From Clostridiales bacterium (GTDB lineage Bacteria; Bacillota; Clostridia; Christensenellales; UBA1242): a stretch of DNA of 64,000 nucleotides. The position numbers and the translations under genes are program-made. Of the stretch, positions 19,697 through 28,811 are shown in pieces (position 1 is the stretch's first letter; each line of letters begins with the position of its first letter). Under the pieces are notes generated by a model. It was not told the DNA's origin. It did no database searches and worked only from the letters and a program-made list of their open reading frames with translations. Location of the stretch: positions 28,655-92,654 of the forward strand of contig CAKJYJ010000009.1 of the NCBI GenBank assembly GCA_918262735.1. Reading direction: 5' to 3'.

Positions 19697-20125
19697 ATGT
19701 TTATTGAAAAATTAACAAAAAATGAAGTTATAAAATTTTTTGACAAAGTTGTTTATAAGGAATGGCTTAATGATTGGAAAGAAAAAGGATTAGAGAATAT
19801 GTTCCTTAACATGGGATACGATTCAAGTAACATAAGAAACTATAAACAGACAGATAAAGCAATTAAGTTTAGTATACATGAAGTTTCTTTTATAATAACC
19901 GACTTTGATATGGTAAACAGTAAGACCATTCGATTTAGCGATAATATGCATAACGAACAATGGTTAAAATATATGTACGCCAAATTCGGTAATCAGTATG
20001 CAGAAGAATTCAAGAAATACCGTGAAATAAAAAAAGAAAAAGCAGTAAAAGATTATGAAAATGGTTTTAATTGTCAAACAAAAAAATACTGCAAATACTT
20101 TAACGAAAACAATTTATCTAAATAA
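19697..20125 (+). CDS. Hypothetical protein
   Basis: Start at ATG 19697 with GTGAGG upstream; terminator at 20151-20183. Confidence 0.55.
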   Translation: MFIEKLTKNEVIKFFDKVVYKEWLNDWKEKGLENMFLNMGYDSSNIRNYKQTDKAIKFSIHEVSFIITDFDMVNSKTIRFSDNMHNEQWLKYMYAKFGNQYAEEFKKYREIKKEKAVKDYENGFNCQTKKYCKYFNENNLSK

Positions 20126-20150
20126 TACTATTACCCATTAAATTTTCCCA

Positions 20151-20183
20151 AAAATCCCGACACAATAATGTGCCGGGATTTTT
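20151..20183. terminator. Bidirectional terminator
   Basis: AAAATCCCGACACAATAATGTGCCGGGATTTTT between convergent genes. Confidence 0.8.
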
Positions 20184-20210
20184 ATAATATTTACACTTAC
20201 AAAGAATTTT

Positions 20211-21140
20211 TTATAATTGTTCAATTTGATGATTAATCCATGCAAGAACATCATTAAAAAACTCGTTTGCTATTAGCGGAATTTCATTATGGAGTTCATG
20301 ACGGGCATCCTCATACAGTTTTAATTGCAAGTTAATGTGGTCTGTTTTTTCCAACCTTGTAAAAACTTCAGAAACCCCCGTCCCATATTGACCAACAGGG
20401 TCACAAACGCCAGATGCCAAAAAAATTGGAAGTTCTTTTTTTATTTTTTTGAACCATTTGTTTGAGCTAACAAATTTTAATGTGGAAATCATGTCTTTAT
20501 ATGCACCAAGAGTAAATCTAAATCCACATTTAGGGTCATTCAAATACTCTTGAAACTTAACTGGATTTGAAGTCACCCACTCCCTGCCAGTCTCAACCTT
20601 ATCAACATATTTGTAATATGTTTTAGTACTTAATTCTTCAATCTTATTAGCATAACCCTCTTTGCCCTTAAACATAATTAAAAAGTTTAGCAAAAGAAGA
20701 GCAAAATTCGTTCCAGCCACCTTGCCAGAAGTTCCAAGAAGCATCAAGCCATTGAGTTCTTCTGGATACCTGTATGCATAAAGCCGTGCAAAAAAACTAC
20801 CCATTGAATGGCCAATCAAAAAGAATGGAATATCCTTGTATTGTTCTTTAATTATATTCGTCATAGTATGTAGGTCTTCCAAAACATATTTGGGTCCATT
20901 TTTCTTTGCAAAAAAACCATACTTGGTATTTTTACCAGTTTCACCATGCCCCAAATCATCACAGCCACAAACAACAACGCTCTCATTATTTAAGCGTTCA
21001 ATTAAATCGTTATATCTTAAAATATGATCCATCATGCCGTGTGTGATTTGAACAATAGCTCGTGGTTTGTTCTTTGGTCTAAAAATATAGTAATATATTT
21101 TTGTTTTTCCATCAGCAGAAATAAAGGTGTTTGTTTCCAT
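20211..21140 (-). CDS. Alpha/beta hydrolase (monoacylglycerol lipase-like)
   Basis: IVQITHGMMDHILRYNDLIERL...CDDLGHGETG...FFLIGHSMGSFFARLYAYRYPEEL...YEDARHELHNE. Confidence 0.88.
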   Translation of the reverse strand: METNTFISADGKTKIYYYIFRPKNKPRAIVQITHGMMDHILRYNDLIERLNNESVVVCGCDDLGHGETGKNTKYGFFAKKNGPKYVLEDLHTMTNIIKEQYKDIPFFLIGHSMGSFFARLYAYRYPEELNGLMLLGTSGKVAGTNFALLLLNFLIMFKGKEGYANKIEELSTKTYYKYVDKVETGREWVTSNPVKFQEYLNDPKCGFRFTLGAYKDMISTLKFVSSNKWFKKIKKELPIFLASGVCDPVGQYGTGVSEVFTRLEKTDHINLQLKLYEDARHELHNEIPLIANEFFNDVLAWINHQIEQL

Positions 21141-21250
21141 AACTCTCCGTATTACTTTTCACCAAAAGTATATTTGACATTTTTTTAATTCTAACACAAA
21201 AAACACAATATTCCAACAAGATTTATAACTTTACAAACATTATATCTCAC

Positions 21251-22387
21251 TCACTTAGTAATCATATTTTTATTGAGCTTATCACCCATACCAAACCGTT
21301 CCAGCACATGTGAAGTATATGTATATTTATACTTATTTTTGCATATATATTCTTTTTCTGATATTTCTATCAACCTATCTAGCAAGGCTCCAAAGTCATA
21401 CTTAAACCTCCACAAATAATTTGCATATGAACCGGGAATTGTGTTTATTTCATTAACATACACCTTTTTATTTTTATCATCTAACAAAAAGTCTATTCTA
21501 ACTATTCCAGAGCACCCAAGCAACTTAAAAACCTTTACACTTAATGATTTTATTTTGTTGTCAATATCTTCTGAAATGTGCACATCAACAGTCTTGCTTT
21601 GGTTGGTACTTTTTTGCATATATTTTTCATTAAAGCCCAAAAATGTTTTCCAGCCCCTAGGCTCTTCTAAAACAGAGACCTCAACATCATCTCCACAACC
21701 CAAAACCGAACAGTTTATCTCTCTTAAATTTGCAATAACCTGCTCTAATATTATTTTTTTATCAAAATTTAATGCTATTTTTATATTTTTTATTAATTCC
21801 TCTCTGTTATTTGAAACATTTATACCAATTGAACTTCCCAAGTTTGCAGGCTTAACAATTATTGGATATCCCAACTTTTTCTCAGTTAGGCTCAATTGTG
21901 CATCATCACAAATAAAACCCTCACCCACACAACAATATTTTGCGCATGGGATACCATTTGCCCTAAAAATATCTTTCATTATTACCTTATCCATTCCAAC
22001 ACCAGATGCAACAACACCACTCCCAACATATGGAATATCTGCAAGTTCTAAAATTCCAGCAAGCGTTCCATCTTCGCCATTAAGCCCATGCATACAATTA
22101 ATTGCCACATCAATTCTATGCAGTTTTTTAAAACCAAAACGGGATTTTTTAATTATAAATTTATCAAAAAAACCGCCAACAATATTAATGCCACCAACTT
22201 TATTATTTGCATAATTATAAATGCTTAAATAGTCATTTGGAATAATCCATGAATTATTTTTTGTTATGTATATTGGAAATATTTTATACTTATTTTTGTC
22301 CAAACTTCTCATAACTTGTATTGCAGTTATTATCGATATATCATGTTCAGAGGATTTTCCCCCATAAAAAATAGCAAGATTTTTCAT
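21251..22387 (-). CDS. ddl: D-alanine--D-alanine ligase
   Basis: MKNLAIFYGGKSSEHDISIITAIQVM...MHGLNGEDGTLAGILELADIPYVGSGVVASGVGMDK...KPANLGSSIG...VNEINTIPG. Confidence 0.95.
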   Translation of the reverse strand: MKNLAIFYGGKSSEHDISIITAIQVMRSLDKNKYKIFPIYITKNNSWIIPNDYLSIYNYANNKVGGINIVGGFFDKFIIKKSRFGFKKLHRIDVAINCMHGLNGEDGTLAGILELADIPYVGSGVVASGVGMDKVIMKDIFRANGIPCAKYCCVGEGFICDDAQLSLTEKKLGYPIIVKPANLGSSIGINVSNNREELIKNIKIALNFDKKIILEQVIANLREINCSVLGCGDDVEVSVLEEPRGWKTFLGFNEKYMQKSTNQSKTVDVHISEDIDNKIKSLSVKVFKLLGCSGIVRIDFLLDDKNKKVYVNEINTIPGSYANYLWRFKYDFGALLDRLIEISEKEYICKNKYKYTYTSHVLERFGMGDKLNKNMITK

Positions 22388-22400
22388 ATATTACTCCCTG

Positions 22401-22799
22401 CTATTTATATGCATATTCACTATTGTTTGACACGGTTTCAAAAAATCCCAGGCTTATTAAAAGTGCCCTCTCCACTTCTTTCATTTTTTTTGCCCCTATG
22501 TATGACAACCTTTCTTTTATTCTTTGTTTATCAATTGTTCTTATCTGTTCCAGCAAACAAACTGAGTCTTTTGGTAGGTTATATTCACACGCCCCAAGTT
22601 CAATGTGGGTTGGTATTTTTGCTTTGCTGAGCCTACTTGTTATTGCACACACAATTATTGTTGGCGAATACTTATTTCCAATATCATTCTGTAAAACAAG
22701 CACTGGTCTAACACCGCCCTGCTCACTTCCAATAACCGGGCTTAAATCAGCATAATATATTTCTCCCCTTTTAATTATTCCAACCCCTTTTGTTTCCAT
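22401..22799 (-). CDS. MazF/PemK-family endoribonuclease toxin (EndoA-like)
   Basis: [61 protein letters not shown]...[18 protein letters not shown]. Confidence 0.92.
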   Translation of the reverse strand: METKGVGIIKRGEIYYADLSPVIGSEQGGVRPVLVLQNDIGNKYSPTIIVCAITSRLSKAKIPTHIELGACEYNLPKDSVCLLEQIRTIDKQRIKERLSYIGAKKMKEVERALLISLGFFETVSNNSEYAYK

Positions 22800-22999
22800 A
22801 ATTCCTTTTCATATTTTATATAATCTATGGACTCGGCAGCATCAAAAAGTCTTCTATCTTCAAAATCATACCCAGAATATCCACATACCATCATATGCAT
22901 ATCATCTAAATTTGGTAATTCATAGTGAGTTAAAACATCTATTACTGAAAATCCCTTAACCACACGACAAAATTCTTTTTTATACTTATTAAAATCCAT
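22775..22999 (-). CDS. Small protein upstream of and overlapping mazF; candidate atypical antitoxin
   Basis: ATG at 22999 with GGAG upstream ([74 protein letters not shown]); overlaps the toxin ORF by 25 nt. No ribbon-helix-helix or AbrB motif recognised. Confidence 0.55.
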   Translation of the reverse strand: MDFNKYKKEFCRVVKGFSVIDVLTHYELPNLDDMHMMVCGYSGYDFEDRRLFDAAESIDYIKYEKELWKQKGLE

Positions 23000-23184
23000 T
23001 CTAATTATCTCCATAAATAATTTGTTCAAACTTAGTATGTGAGAAGTATTTTTTTATATTCCGAATAATAATGTTGAATTATGTAGTTTTGTTAGAATAA
23101 AAAATATACATTTATATATTTTGATATATATTTTTTAGCAAATAAGCAAATGCAATAAAAATATGGAAATTTATTAAATTTTTA

Positions 23185-23213
23185 TTGACAAAATAATAAC
23201 ATAATGCTATGAT
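23185..23213 (+). promoter_or_regulatory. Promoter of the tRNA-Gly/tRNA-Arg cluster
   Basis: TTGACA, 17 nt spacer, TATGAT. Confidence 0.8.
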
Positions 23214-23226
23214 AGTAACGTTTTAT

Positions 23227-23300
23227 GCGGGTGTAGCTCAGTGGTAGAGCCCCAGCCTTCCAAGCTGGTTGCGAGGGTCCGATTCCCTTCACCCGCTCCA
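23227..23300 (+). tRNA. tRNA-Gly(TCC)
   Basis: GCGGGTGTAGCTCAGTGGTAGAGCCCCAGCCTTCCAAGCTGGTTGCGAGGGTCCGATTCCCTTCACCCGCTCCA; anticodon loop CTTCCAA. Confidence 0.95.
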
Positions 23301-23321
23301 TTATTTTAATAATATCCACAT

Positions 23322-23398
23322 GCTTCAGTAGCTCAGCTGGATAGAGCAGCGCCCTTCTAAGGCGAAGGTCGGGGGTTCGAATCCCTCCTGGAGCACCA
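23322..23398 (+). tRNA. tRNA-Arg(TCT)
   Basis: GCTTCAGTAGCTCAGCTGGATAGAGCAGCGCCCTTCTAAGGCGAAGGTCGGGGGTTCGAATCCCTCCTGGAGCACCA; anticodon loop CTTCTAA. Confidence 0.95.
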
Positions 23399-23406
23399 AA
23401 AAAGAA

Positions 23407-23439
23407 GTACAAATGTTACAATAAGATTTGTACTTTTTT
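23407..23439 (+). terminator. Terminator downstream of tRNA-Arg
   Basis: GTACAAATgttacaataagATTTGTACTTTTTT. Confidence 0.8.
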
Positions 23440-23455
23440 AATACAGTTTTTATAT

Positions 23456-23652
23456 GGATTCGAACGTGTGCGTTAAAAAAAGGCGGGTGTAAAAATAGGG
23501 CTCCTAAAAATAGCAGGCATTCATGCCGAAATTTTTGGGAAGAGGAAAAACGGAGCGACATAGTAAATTTGCGGAGCAAGTTACAAGAGTGAAAGTTTTG
23601 ACGAAGCATCAGGCGTGATAGCTAAGCGGAGCGAATCCCTCCTGGAGCACCA
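23456..23652 (+). repeat. tRNA-tail structured element, copy 4, ending in a direct copy of the tRNA-Arg 3' end
   Basis: Begins GGATTCGAAC (reverse complement of the Arg T-loop GTTCGAATCC); core stems CCTAAAAAT (23503-23511) / ATTTTTGGG (23531-23539) and AATTTGC (23566-23572) / GCAAGTT (23576-23582); ends CGAATCCCTCCTGGAGCACCA (23632-23652), identical to 23378-23398. Confidence 0.88.
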
Positions 23653-23814
23653 AACAAAATAAATCCGAACCGTAAGGTGAGGATTTTTTGTTTGTACTTT
23701 TATTTCTTATTTTTTCACTTTTCTTTCTTCTTTAAATGTTCTGATTGTTTTTGAAATAAAAAATAAAGGCAATTATGATTCAAACGTGTGCGAAAAGCAA
23801 AAGGCACAGCTCAG

Positions 23815-23855
23815 ACAAAAAATCCATTCGCATTTTGAATGGATTTTTTTGCACA
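23815..23855. terminator. Terminator downstream of feoB
   Basis: AAAAAATCCATTCGCATTTTGAATGGATTTTTTT hairpin. Confidence 0.75.
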
Positions 23856-23860
23856 TTTTT

Positions 23861-26014
23861 TTAATATCTTTTGCAACCAAAACAACCCTTACATTTCTGT
23901 TTGTTTATTAAAAGCTTGGTCATTTTATAAAGTGAATATGTAATTATTATAACAATAATCATTATAACAATTAACAATAGTATCCCATTATTCATAATAA
24001 ATCCAACGGTATTATATAAAACCAGACTAACAATGTATGCTATTGCAAATTGAACAACTATTGATATAATCGTCCATTTTATTCCTATTTCCCTTTTTAA
24101 AACACCAATGGTTGCAAAACATGGAGAATACAAAAGACAAAACACCATAAAGGAAATTGCACTTGCTGGGGTAAAGAACACGACACTAGATGCAAGTGTT
24201 AAACTTTTTGCTATTTTAACCTTTAGATTTTCAGCACCAAATGGCACGCCATTTATTATTCCTATTGTTGACACAATAACCTCTTTTGCAACAAGCCCTG
24301 CAAGCAAAGCCGAAACCGCTCCCCAATTACCAAAACCAAGAGGAACAAATATTGGTGCTAAAAAACGGCCAACAACTGCAACAATAGATTTTCCACCAAC
24401 ATAATCAACATATCTTAAGCCAAACGAAAATTTAGTTAAAATCCAAATAATAACGTTTACCGAAATTAATAACGACCCAACTCGAATTAGAAATTGTTTA
24501 ATGTTAACTAATGCAAGAGAAAATAGTCTTTTTAATTTTGGCAATCTATATGGCGGAAATTCCATAATAAACGATTGTTTTTCACTTCTTAAAAATGTTT
24601 TCTCATAAAACACACTAAGCATTAGCGCAATAACAACACCCAAAAGGTATAGCAAAAAAATCACAAAAACGTTGCTGGCACCAAAAAAGGCTGAACCAAT
24701 CACCGCATAAATTGGGAGTTTTGCACTACAGCTCATATATGGTGAGAGCATTGCTGTTTTTATTTTACTATTTTTATTTTCCATTGTTCTTGCAGTAAGA
24801 CACGCCGAGGTTGAACAGCCAAAACCCATTAAAAGGGTATATACACCCTTGCCAGATAACCCAACTCGGCTAAAAATATCATCCAGAGAAAAAGCCACTC
24901 TTGAAAGATAACCACTATCTTCCAAAACCCCAAGACAAACATAAAGCATAACAACTTGTGGTAAAAAAGAAAAGATTGTTCCAAGCCCACTAATTATTGC
25001 ATTTGAAAAAAAGTCAATAACAATAATATTATTTGTAACTCCTTTAACACAAGTTAGCACCCACACGCCAAACTTGTTTTCAATAAATGAACATAGCCCA
25101 CTGCTAAGTGTTGCCCCCACAGAAAAAAAAGTAAGATAAAAAATTAGTATTAAAACAGCAAAAAAAATTGGTAGGCATAAAAATCTGTTTAGAGCATATT
25201 TGTCTAATCTACTTTTTCCATACACTCTTTTTGTTTTTTTATCGGAACCCAACAACAAATTAATTTGAGCATAATACTCACCCGCTATTGTTTCAACATT
25301 AATCTCTTTTTGAATTGAATATAATTTGCTCAATTCTTCATTGGTCAACTTTAATCTATCTAATACTAAACAATCATTCTCAATACACTTTATTGCTAAA
25401 TATTCTTTACATATGTTTGTTCTAATATGTTTTTTTTCAACAACATCACACACTTCTTTAATAACTCTAACAACACGACCATCATACACTTTTGATAAAA
25501 AATTGTCATAATTGTTGTTATTTTTTGTGTTTTTATAATAATCTACAATATTTTTTTGTAAATTTTTAATATCTGCCTTACTGCTCGCATCAACAACCAA
25601 AGGTTTTATTCCATATTTTTGTTCAATATTTTGAATAAATTTCTTAGGCACATTTGCATCTTTACTGGTTTTATTTATAACTAGTATCATGGGTAGTTTT
25701 AGCAAAAACAGTTCAATTGTTAAATATAAATTTCGATATAAGTTATTAATGTCAACAATGTTAATTACCAATTTTTCTTTATTATTATATAAATACTCGC
25801 TTGTAACTTTTTCTTCAAAACTAAGCGGTGTTAAAGAATACACTCCAGGCAAATCAATTACAGAAAACTCCTCTTTTTCAATTTGAATTTTCTTACATTT
25901 GCTGTCGACAGTCACACCATGCCAATTGCCTGTATGTTCGTTTGATGATGTTAGAGTATTAAACAAAGTTGTTTTTCCCGTGTTTGGATTTCCAACCAAA
26001 ACAATCTCTTTCAT
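23861..26014 (-). CDS. feoB: Ferrous iron transport protein B
   Basis: G1 GNPNTGKTTLFNTLT, DLPGVYSL, NKTSKD, Gate/Nucleoside-recognition-like membrane domains, Cys-rich C-terminus CKGCFGCKRY; feoA upstream. Confidence 0.95.
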   Translation of the reverse strand: MKEIVLVGNPNTGKTTLFNTLTSSNEHTGNWHGVTVDSKCKKIQIEKEEFSVIDLPGVYSLTPLSFEEKVTSEYLYNNKEKLVINIVDINNLYRNLYLTIELFLLKLPMILVINKTSKDANVPKKFIQNIEQKYGIKPLVVDASSKADIKNLQKNIVDYYKNTKNNNNYDNFLSKVYDGRVVRVIKEVCDVVEKKHIRTNICKEYLAIKCIENDCLVLDRLKLTNEELSKLYSIQKEINVETIAGEYYAQINLLLGSDKKTKRVYGKSRLDKYALNRFLCLPIFFAVLILIFYLTFFSVGATLSSGLCSFIENKFGVWVLTCVKGVTNNIIVIDFFSNAIISGLGTIFSFLPQVVMLYVCLGVLEDSGYLSRVAFSLDDIFSRVGLSGKGVYTLLMGFGCSTSACLTARTMENKNSKIKTAMLSPYMSCSAKLPIYAVIGSAFFGASNVFVIFLLYLLGVVIALMLSVFYEKTFLRSEKQSFIMEFPPYRLPKLKRLFSLALVNIKQFLIRVGSLLISVNVIIWILTKFSFGLRYVDYVGGKSIVAVVGRFLAPIFVPLGFGNWGAVSALLAGLVAKEVIVSTIGIINGVPFGAENLKVKIAKSLTLASSVVFFTPASAISFMVFCLLYSPCFATIGVLKREIGIKWTIISIVVQFAIAYIVSLVLYNTVGFIMNNGILLLIVIMIIVIIITYSLYKMTKLLINKQKCKGCFGCKRY

Positions 26015-26262
26015 TTAGTTTCACTCTCCATAACCAAAATATATTTTGCTATGTTTTTTCTAAGTGACAATAAATAGCCATTTAGTTCAAACAACATAAC
26101 ATCTTTTAATATTGAAATATTATCTGTTTTAATTATTGTATCTTTAACAAAGCCGAGCTCTAATAACCTTCTCTTAACGCCATAATTAATGCCATCCAAA
26201 AAACCGTAAATTGTTGCGGACCTTCCAACCCCCAAACAATCTAAAGTAAAAAAAATACCCAT
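26011..26262 (-). CDS. feoA: FeoA-like ferrous iron transport protein
   Basis: 83-aa SH3-like FeoA pattern (KRRLLELGFVKDTIIKTDNISILKDVMLFELNGYLLSLRKNIAKYILV) overlapping the feoB start. Confidence 0.85.
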   Translation of the reverse strand: MGIFFTLDCLGVGRSATIYGFLDGINYGVKRRLLELGFVKDTIIKTDNISILKDVMLFELNGYLLSLRKNIAKYILVMESETK

Positions 26263-26304
26263 AACGTATTGTATGAGTATATAGGTTATGTTATGAAATG
26301 TGTT

Positions 26305-26901
26305 TTATTTTACATATATTTCAGCAACACCATCACCAACCTCGTGAATGGTTGTTATTAAATCTTCCCTTGTTTCGATTTCATTAACAAATTGACGAAG
26401 TTTATTCACCATTGCCCTCTTTTTATGTCCAACATCAACCGTTGAGCGAACAAGTCCATGGAATAAAACATTATCAACAAGTAAACACCCTCCAGGACTT
26501 AACATTTGAAGAAGTATTGGATAATACCTTAAATATTGTCCCTTGGGCCCATCCAAAAAAATTAAATCGTATTTTTTATTCTGATTCTTTAGTTCTTGAA
26601 TAACATAAAATCCATCACCTAAAAACTGATTAACCCTCTCGGTTAAGTGCATTTTTTGGAATGTTTCTTTTGCCATTAAAAATGACTTTTCATCAATTTC
26701 TATCGTATCTAAATGAGCTTTCTTTGAAGAAAGAAGCATTATACTTCCAGAATAGCCAATTGCCGTTCCAACTTCAAGAATATTCTGAAACTGCTTCTCT
26801 TTAACAAATTTAGCCAAAAACTCCGTTCCGCCGTCTAACATAACCGGAATATAATTGCTTCTTGCAAACTCCTCCAAATGTTGAAGTATATCATCTTCCA
26901 T
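26305..26901 (-). CDS. O-methyltransferase (SAM-dependent)
   Basis: ILEVGTAIGYSGSIMLLSSKKAHLDTIEIDEKSFLMAKETF...YDLIFLDGPKGQYLRYYPILLQMLSPGGCLLVDNVLFHG. Confidence 0.9.
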   Translation of the reverse strand: MEDDILQHLEEFARSNYIPVMLDGGTEFLAKFVKEKQFQNILEVGTAIGYSGSIMLLSSKKAHLDTIEIDEKSFLMAKETFQKMHLTERVNQFLGDGFYVIQELKNQNKKYDLIFLDGPKGQYLRYYPILLQMLSPGGCLLVDNVLFHGLVRSTVDVGHKKRAMVNKLRQFVNEIETREDLITTIHEVGDGVAEIYVK

Positions 26902-26908
26902 AATTCAC

Positions 26909-28573
26909 CTAATCTAACAAAACTATAACAAGAATAATTGGCCTTCTTGCTGTACGCTTAAAAATGAAGTTTTGAAGCTGTCTTCTAACATTTTGTTTAA
27001 TTAAATTTGTGTCAACATCTTTAATATCCTGGCTTCTTAAATAATCCATCAACATTTCTTTTGTGTCTTGCATAAACTGCTCTTGCTCACCAGTGTAAAC
27101 AACGCCTCTGGTAATTAAAAATGGTTCACTTGCCAGTTCTCCGCTAAGAGTTCCAATGTTTAGCACGGCAACACAAATTCCGTCTTCTGAAAGTTGTTTT
27201 CTATCACGCAGAACACTGCTATCCATATCTCCAATACCAAGCCCATCAACAAGTCTCTGCCCTGCCTGAACTCTACCACATTCTTTTATGTGCCCGTTTG
27301 TCATTTCAACCTGCATGCCTAAATCTGGCAGAATAATATTTCGTGGGTTTTCACCAAGTGCAACTGCCAATTCTTTGTGGGTTTTTAAGTGTCTATATTC
27401 ACCATGTATTGGCATAAAACAAGCTGGTTTAATTAGTGTATGAATAATCTTAATTTCTTCCTGACAAGCGTGTCCTGATGCGTGAACATCTTCCAATTCA
27501 TCGTATATTACTTCTGTTCCCTTTTTATATAGCTTATTAATAACGGTGTAAACAGATTTTTCATTTCCAGGAATTGGTGATGCAGAAATAATTATGCAGT
27601 CATTCTCTCCAAGCGTAATTTTCTTGAATTCATTTGCTGCCATACGTGTAAGCGCACTCATTGGTTCGCCCTGGCTACCAGTTGTGATAATTAACAATTC
27701 TTTATCTGCAAATTTATCAACTTTATCAATATCAATAACATTCTCTTTATCGTATTTTAATTCACCAAGCTTCATTGCGACCTCAGAAACGTTAACCATG
27801 CTTCTGCCGGTAAACGCAATTTTTCTTTTATACTTTTCAGCCAAATCCATAATTTGTTGAAGCCTATGAATATTAGATGCAAAAGTTGCAACAAACAATC
27901 TTTTGTCTTTATACTTTTCAAACAATTTATCAAGAGTTTCTCCAACCCTTCTTTCACTCATTGAATATCCCTTTCGGCAAACATTGGTTGATTCGCACAT
28001 CAAAAGGTTAACGCCTTTTTTTCCAAGCTCTCCAAAACGAGTGAGGTCGGTAACCTGACCATTTATTGCTTCAAAATCTATCTTGAAATCACCCGTGTGA
28101 ACAATATTTCCACATGGCGTCGTTATGCATAGTGCCAACGAACCAGCAATGCTGTGATTAACATTAATAAACTCAACACTAAAACTACCAACCTTAAGAA
28201 CATTCCTTGGTTTAACAGAAACTAATTTTGCCTTAATTTTTGGATATTCTTTTAATTTATTTTCAACCAATCCAAGAGTTAATCTTGAACCATACACCGG
28301 AACATTAATCTCTGGAAGCAAAAATGGAAGTCCTCCAATATGGTCCTCATGTCCATGAGTCAATATTATTGCTTTAACCTTCTCTTTGTTGTTTAGTATA
28401 TATTGAATATCTGGAACAACAATATCAACACCTGGTAAATCATCATCTGGGAATGTTAACCCAGCATCAACAATGATTATTTCATTGTTATATTCAAAGG
28501 CGGTCATGTTTTTACCAATTTCACCAACCCCACCCAAGAATGTAATTTTAACTTTTTCTTTTACAGTAGTCAT
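26909..28573 (-). CDS. rnj: Ribonuclease J
   Basis: FLGGVGEIGKNMTAFEYNNEIIIVDAGLTFPDDDLPGVDIVVPDI...ILTHGHEDHIGGLPFLL...CESTNVCRKGYSMSE...TGSQGEPMSALTRMA...HASGHACQEE. Confidence 0.96.
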   Translation of the reverse strand: MTTVKEKVKITFLGGVGEIGKNMTAFEYNNEIIIVDAGLTFPDDDLPGVDIVVPDIQYILNNKEKVKAIILTHGHEDHIGGLPFLLPEINVPVYGSRLTLGLVENKLKEYPKIKAKLVSVKPRNVLKVGSFSVEFINVNHSIAGSLALCITTPCGNIVHTGDFKIDFEAINGQVTDLTRFGELGKKGVNLLMCESTNVCRKGYSMSERRVGETLDKLFEKYKDKRLFVATFASNIHRLQQIMDLAEKYKRKIAFTGRSMVNVSEVAMKLGELKYDKENVIDIDKVDKFADKELLIITTGSQGEPMSALTRMAANEFKKITLGENDCIIISASPIPGNEKSVYTVINKLYKKGTEVIYDELEDVHASGHACQEEIKIIHTLIKPACFMPIHGEYRHLKTHKELAVALGENPRNIILPDLGMQVEMTNGHIKECGRVQAGQRLVDGLGIGDMDSSVLRDRKQLSEDGICVAVLNIGTLSGELASEPFLITRGVVYTGEQEQFMQDTKEMLMDYLRSQDIKDVDTNLIKQNVRRQLQNFIFKRTARRPIILVIVLLD

Positions 28574-28811
28574 AATTTCTCCTTTCTTATTTTTATTTAC
28601 GCAGAAAATCGCCCTATTTATAAAATAGGTTTCAATTATTCTTTATATAATCATATCAAAAGATATGTATTAAACAAATGTAACTTTGCCAACATTATTT
28701 TGGCACATAAGAATACCATAATAATTTGCAAAAGGCTAAATATACTTCTTACAACATAATATGATATTTATTCAATTAATATTATTTTTAACATAAATTT
28801 TTAATGTAAAA

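Noticed and set aside
21441-22214. 257-aa plus-strand ORF
   Set aside because: Fully antisense to ddl, which has clear family motifs.
23182-23609. ORFs 23182-23412 (-) and 23325-23609 (-)
   Set aside because: Run through tRNA-Gly, tRNA-Arg and the insert on the opposite strand; spurious.
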